A DNA stretch of 64,000 nucleotides from Ruminiclostridium sp. (GTDB taxonomy: Bacteria; Bacillota; Clostridia; Oscillospirales; Ruminococcaceae). The translations under genes and the position numbers were made by a program. The stretch spans positions 32,160 through 96,159 of the forward strand of contig JAGBHT010000038.1 in the NCBI GenBank assembly GCA_017935365.1, in the 5' to 3' direction. Position 1 is the stretch's first letter. The number at the start of each line of letters is the position of its first letter. Under the pieces are notes generated by a model that did no database searches, was not told the DNA's origin, and worked only from the letters and a program-made list of their open reading frames with translations. Positions 61,291 through 64,000 of this stretch are shown here, in pieces.

Positions 61291-61746
61291 ATGATAGAAT
61301 ATAACTTTGCAGATAAAAACGACATGGCTTTTCTTATGCAGACCCGTCTTACCATGCTTAAGGAGGTAAACAGCCTACCCGCAGACTATATATTTTCCGA
61401 TGAATTTACCGAAAACACAAGGCTTTTCTTTGAAACAGACAATCAGTCTACCGTGCTTGCCACAGATGACAATAAAGCTGTCGGCTGTGCTACCATTTGC
61501 TATACAGAACTTTTGCCTACATTTTCACACCAAAGCGGTAAAAGGGCGTACCTTATGAATGTGTGGACGGATTTCTCATACAGACACCGCAATATAGCAA
61601 AGACCATGGTGAATATGCTTATTGAACAAGCAAAGCAAAAAGGTGTTACCGAAATAAGCCTTGACGCTACCGAAATGGGCAGACCCCTTTATGAAAAGCT
61701 CGGATTTACAGCATCCGATGAATGTATGACAATCAATCTAAACTGA
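61291..61746 (+). CDS. GNAT-family N-acetyltransferase
   Basis: 151 residues with the GNAT fold. The acetyl-CoA loop is in YLMNVWTDFSYRHRNIAKTMV (quoted partly: the R/Q-x-x-G/A element is RHRNIA). Motif B is in SLDATEMGRPLYEKLGF. Substrate unknown. AAGGAG precedes the ATG. Confidence 0.85.
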   Translation: MIEYNFADKNDMAFLMQTRLTMLKEVNSLPADYIFSDEFTENTRLFFETDNQSTVLATDDNKAVGCATICYTELLPTFSHQSGKRAYLMNVWTDFSYRHRNIAKTMVNMLIEQAKQKGVTEISLDATEMGRPLYEKLGFTASDECMTINLN

Positions 61747-61751
61747 ACGAA

Positions 61752-61775
61752 CCGCCCCTGCAAAAGCAGGGGCGG
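61752..61775 (+). terminator. Terminator of the GNAT unit
   Basis: CCGCCCCTGC-AAAA-GCAGGGGCGG, a 10-bp perfect stem. Its U tract is replaced by repeat copy F, which starts on the next base. Confidence 0.75.
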
Positions 61776-61883
61776 CAGACTGTAGAAAAAAGTATGTTTT
61801 TTCAAAAAAGCGAGCCGTGCGCACTATTTTTGCGCTTCGACTCACTTTTTCTTTTTTTGAGGTTGTGTCACAACCCCATTTTC
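61776..61883. repeat. Dispersed element, truncated copy F
   Basis: It begins CAGACTGTAGAAAAAAG exactly at the 3' base of the terminator hairpin, continues with the family's tatgttttttcaaaaaa, and resembles the family again at aaccccatttt. The GC-rich core and right terminal repeat are missing. Confidence 0.6.
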
Positions 61884-61901
61884 ATATTCCCTGATCGATA
61901 C

Positions 61902-62945
61902 TTAATCAAAATAATCGATCTTCATAGCCTTCTTGACCTCGCTCATAGTCTGAGCCGCACACTGACGTGCCTTTTCGGTACCCTTCTTCAGCACATCGTA
62001 AACGTAGTCCATATTCTTTGCAAGCTCCTCACGGCGCAGTCTGATCGGTTCAAGCTCTTCCTGCATTACATTGTTCAGGAATTTCTTTATCTTCATATCG
62101 CCGAGACCGCCGCGCTTGTAGTGTTCTTTCAGCTCGTCAAGGTTCTTGTAATCGGGCAGGTAACGCTCAAAATGCTCATCTGTGCAGAATGCGTCAAGGT
62201 AGGTGAACACCGTGTTGCCCTCGATATGACCGGGGTCAGAAACCTGTATATGGAGCGGATCGGTGAACATACTCATTATTTTTGTCTTGATGTCGGCAGG
62301 GCTGTCTGCAAGGTAAATGCAGTTGCCCAGCGACTTGCTCATCTTCGCCTTGCCGTCAGTGCCGGGCAGACGCATACAAGCCTCGTTTTCGGGAAGTAAT
62401 ATTTCCGGCTCAACAAGTACCGGCTCATAGATAGAGTTGAACTTGTGGACTATCTCCTTTGCCTGCTCAAGCATAGGCATCTGATCCTCGCCTACGGGGA
62501 CGGTTGTTGCCTTGAACGCCGTGATATCGGCAGTCTGGCTTATCGGGTAGCATAAGAAGCCCGCAGGTATGCTAGCCTCGAAATTTCTCATGGTTATTTC
62601 AGCTTTTACAGTGGGGTTACGCTGTAATCTTGATACTGTGACAAGGTTCATATAGTAGAAAGTAAGCTCGGTCAGCTCAGGTATCATAGACTGTATGAAT
62701 ATTGTTGACTTTGCGGGGTCAAGTCCTGCCGCCATATAGTCAAGGGCAACCTCGCCTATATTACTGCGTACCTTTTCGGGATTGTCAAAGTTATCTGTCA
62801 GCGCCTGTGCGTCTGCGATCATAATGTAGATGTCGTCAAAATCTCCCGTGTTCTGTAACTGCACTCTGCGTCTGAGCGAGCCTACATAGTGACCTATGTG
62901 AAGTCTGCCTGTCGGTCTGTCGCCTGTTAAAATAATCTTGCTCAT
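61902..62945 (-). CDS. trpS: Tryptophanyl-tRNA synthetase
   Basis: 347 residues from ATG 62945 (AAGAGGT upstream). The longer frame to 63020 runs into the T-box and is not used. Class I motifs: [18 protein letters not shown] (HIGH-like) and KMSKSLGN (KMSKS). It charges tRNA-Trp in the cytosol. The T-box leader upstream couples its expression to uncharged tRNA-Trp. Confidence 0.96.
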   Translation of the reverse strand: MSKIILTGDRPTGRLHIGHYVGSLRRRVQLQNTGDFDDIYIMIADAQALTDNFDNPEKVRSNIGEVALDYMAAGLDPAKSTIFIQSMIPELTELTFYYMNLVTVSRLQRNPTVKAEITMRNFEASIPAGFLCYPISQTADITAFKATTVPVGEDQMPMLEQAKEIVHKFNSIYEPVLVEPEILLPENEACMRLPGTDGKAKMSKSLGNCIYLADSPADIKTKIMSMFTDPLHIQVSDPGHIEGNTVFTYLDAFCTDEHFERYLPDYKNLDELKEHYKRGGLGDMKIKKFLNNVMQEELEPIRLRREELAKNMDYVYDVLKKGTEKARQCAAQTMSEVKKAMKIDYFD

Positions 62946-62975
62946 AATATTTACCTCTTTAAAAATCGGCTTAAA

Positions 62976-63217
62976 TAAAAAGCTCCCGTTCCGAATAAGG
63001 AACAGAAGCCGTATCTGCAAGCCACCTTATTGTTACGCACATAAAAATGCGCTCTCTGTGTAACGGTCAGAGCCTTCCGTCAGAAACTACTCGCTCAATC
63101 GCTTTCGGTCTGCCCTCGCAAGTCCATTCGTATCGGATAAATACACCGCTTTTCAGCTAATGCGGCTCTCTGTAGTATCTCTGCCGATATTACTACTCTC
63201 GGTCAACGGTTTTATAT
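62976..63217 (-). promoter_or_regulatory. T-box leader of trpS
   Basis: About 240-nt leader. Read leftward it has a large stem I region beginning ACCGAGAGTAG, a specifier-loop candidate with TGG (Trp codon) in GAATGGACTTGCG, a T-box-like AATAAGGTGGCTTGCAG, and a terminator, AGCTCCCGTTCC with GGAACAGAAGCC (62981-63010) plus U run. It fits the tRNA-sensing leaders of aminoacyl-tRNA synthetase genes in Firmicutes. Confidence 0.82.
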
Positions 63218-63223
63218 AAGTGT

Positions 63224-63252
63224 AGTATATCACCTTTTGTAGCTGTTGTCAA
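63224..63252 (-). promoter_or_regulatory. Promoter of the trpS T-box transcript
   Basis: Leftward TTGACA (63247-63252), 17 bp, TATACT (63224-63229). Confidence 0.78.
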
Positions 63253-63700
63253 GACGGCGCGCGGGTGTGACCCGCCACAAATTCCACCGTTCTGTCTGTT
63301 TGCAATTTGCGTAACCCCCGTTACCGGCGGTAACAATATGTTAATGAGTATTCATTGCTCCCGCCGATACTGCCACAAATTCAAAACCGGTACCGATCAC
63401 TTTCTTTTGATAATGTCAAGCCCACTCCGCTGCAAACTTAATAAAAGCGGTCACAACCACTGCTGTAACCGCTTTATCTTATTGATTGTTATTTTGTGTA
63501 ATCCCGCCGTTAATCCAAATCAAGCAAACTGCCAACATCTCCAAAGGCGGAACTTGAAGTGGCTCACAGCCACCATAACTGCTTTAACCTATTGCTCATC
63601 GCCTTATGTAGCCCCGCCGTTTTGCCGACCTACATATACCGCCGTCAATCTCAAAGGCGGAACTTGAAGCGGCTCACAGCCACACCGCCGTTTTTATCTC
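63253..63700. repeat. Degenerate repeat cluster related to the 27.2 kb units
   Basis: 63256-63324 is a unit with CGGCGCGCGGGTGTGACCCG and an ACCCCCGTTAC end. Two inverted, better matching blocks (AAAGGCGGAACTTGAAG then GGCTCACAGCC) lie near 63540-63575 and 63653-63688, about 115 bp apart. A third, weaker one is near 63440-63475. Small frames here vary with the repeat and are not genes. Confidence 0.6.
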
Positions 63701-63744
63701 CTCCATTATACCATAACAGCAAGCTTAACATTCTCTTCGTTGTA

Positions 63745-63783
63745 TAAAAAACGGACATCGGTAAAATGCCGATGCCCGTTTTT
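63745..63783. terminator. Terminator of the right-edge gene
   Basis: AACGG/CCGTT with CATCGG/CCGATG, A and T runs on both sides, 18 bp beyond the stop of the leftward gene at 63801. Confidence 0.8.
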
Positions 63784-63800
63784 ATATTCAGTTTAACCGC

Positions 63801-64000
63801 TTACCTCTTCGTCTTAACCGTCAGCTCTTTGCTCCACGAGCCGTACTGCTTTGTACTTTCGTAAGTCTTATACGCTCTTATCCTGAACTTGTAGCTTGTA
63901 TTTGCCTTTAAGCTCTTCACCGTATAGCTTGTAGAAGTAGCCTTAGTGCCGGTGTAAACAGTCACCCATTTACCGCCCTTGTACTGCTGTAACTGGTAGC
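63801..64000 (-). CDS. C-terminus of a fibronectin type III protein (5' end beyond window)
   Basis: The last 66 residues of a leftward gene. They form most of a Fn3 domain: YQLQQYKGGKWVTVYTG, TSTSYTVKSLKANTSYKFRIRAYK-type strands (positions about 20-45), then YGSWSKELTVKTKR and stop. Such repeats close many secreted Ruminococcus enzymes and adhesins. The rest is outside the window, so the full function is unknown. Confidence 0.8.
   Translation of the reverse strand, partial: YQLQQYKGGKWVTVYTGTKATSTSYTVKSLKANTSYKFRIRAYKTYESTKQYGSWSKELTVKTKR

Noticed and set aside
63338..63747. Two short rightward frames in the right-hand repeat cluster
   Set aside because: They follow the repeat units and lack start signals or conserved motifs.

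Overview
The window reads as chromosome of a Gram-positive, endospore-lineage Clostridia, most like the Ruminococcus / [Eubacterium] siraeum group of Oscillospiraceae. The grounds are a gatCAB-aspS operon, cotJ spore-coat genes, T-box and TPP leaders, lipoproteins with Gram-positive lipoboxes, a sortase-type cell-wall anchor, a GH94 disaccharide phosphorylase, a fermentative AdhE and near-consensus sigma-A promoters throughout. The genus is inference from gene content.

Layout. 1-4812: gatC-gatA-gatB-aspS, leftward, aspS cut by the window edge. 4931-6568: lone AT-rich P-loop ATPase. 6658-6842: candidate structured RNA. 7125-10724: GntR regulator, ABC exporter and C-N hydrolase operon. 10728-12766: ABC-F ribosome-protection gene behind a terminator-bearing leader. 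12767-19745: secreted metzincin followed by four tandem paralogous lipoproteins. 19852-23180: cell-wall phosphoesterase and a YibE/F protein. 23199-23907: thiW with TPP riboswitch. 24114-24765: cotJA, cotJB and a truncated cotJC. 24790-26835: four-gene ExbB/ExbD-like operon. 26847-29637: TM2 protein, repeats, thioesterase, thiM and AEC transporter. 29849-32657: GH94 phosphorylase. 32679-35342: orphan AgrC-like kinase beside two genes that share phased direct repeats upstream of their promoters.

35386-40987 is the most unusual locus. An RtcB RNA ligase and a DUF2828 (TROVE-like plus vWA) protein lie downstream of an array of four stem-closed RNA modules that share the heptamer ACAGCAG. Two WYL-domain regulators lie further upstream. 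The arrangement resembles the Ro60/Rsr, Y RNA and RtcB RNA-repair operons, but the RNAs look different from those I know.

41035-43656: two type IV pilin-like genes around a membrane-anchored metzincin. 43904-46778: adhE with a Rex-type operator. 46902-48340: a fifth lipoprotein paralogue that shares an upstream element with the 12.8 kb cluster. 48353-54762: XRE regulator, two CPBP proteases and the polyamine genes speE, speA-like and speD. 54781-60670: antiporter, ispDF, pheA and a PASTA pseudokinase. 60894-63252: small protein, GNAT, and trpS with a T-box. 63253-64000: repeats and the C-terminal fibronectin-III end of a protein running off the window.

Two dispersed noncoding repeat families cross the window. 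One is a hairpin-rich element of about 170-240 bp with six copies. It sits in 5' leaders or beside terminators, and in two cases a whole terminator hairpin is duplicated on its two sides. The other is a unit of about 69 bp, at 27.2 kb and 63.3 kb. No tRNA, rRNA, CRISPR array or complete insertion sequence was seen.
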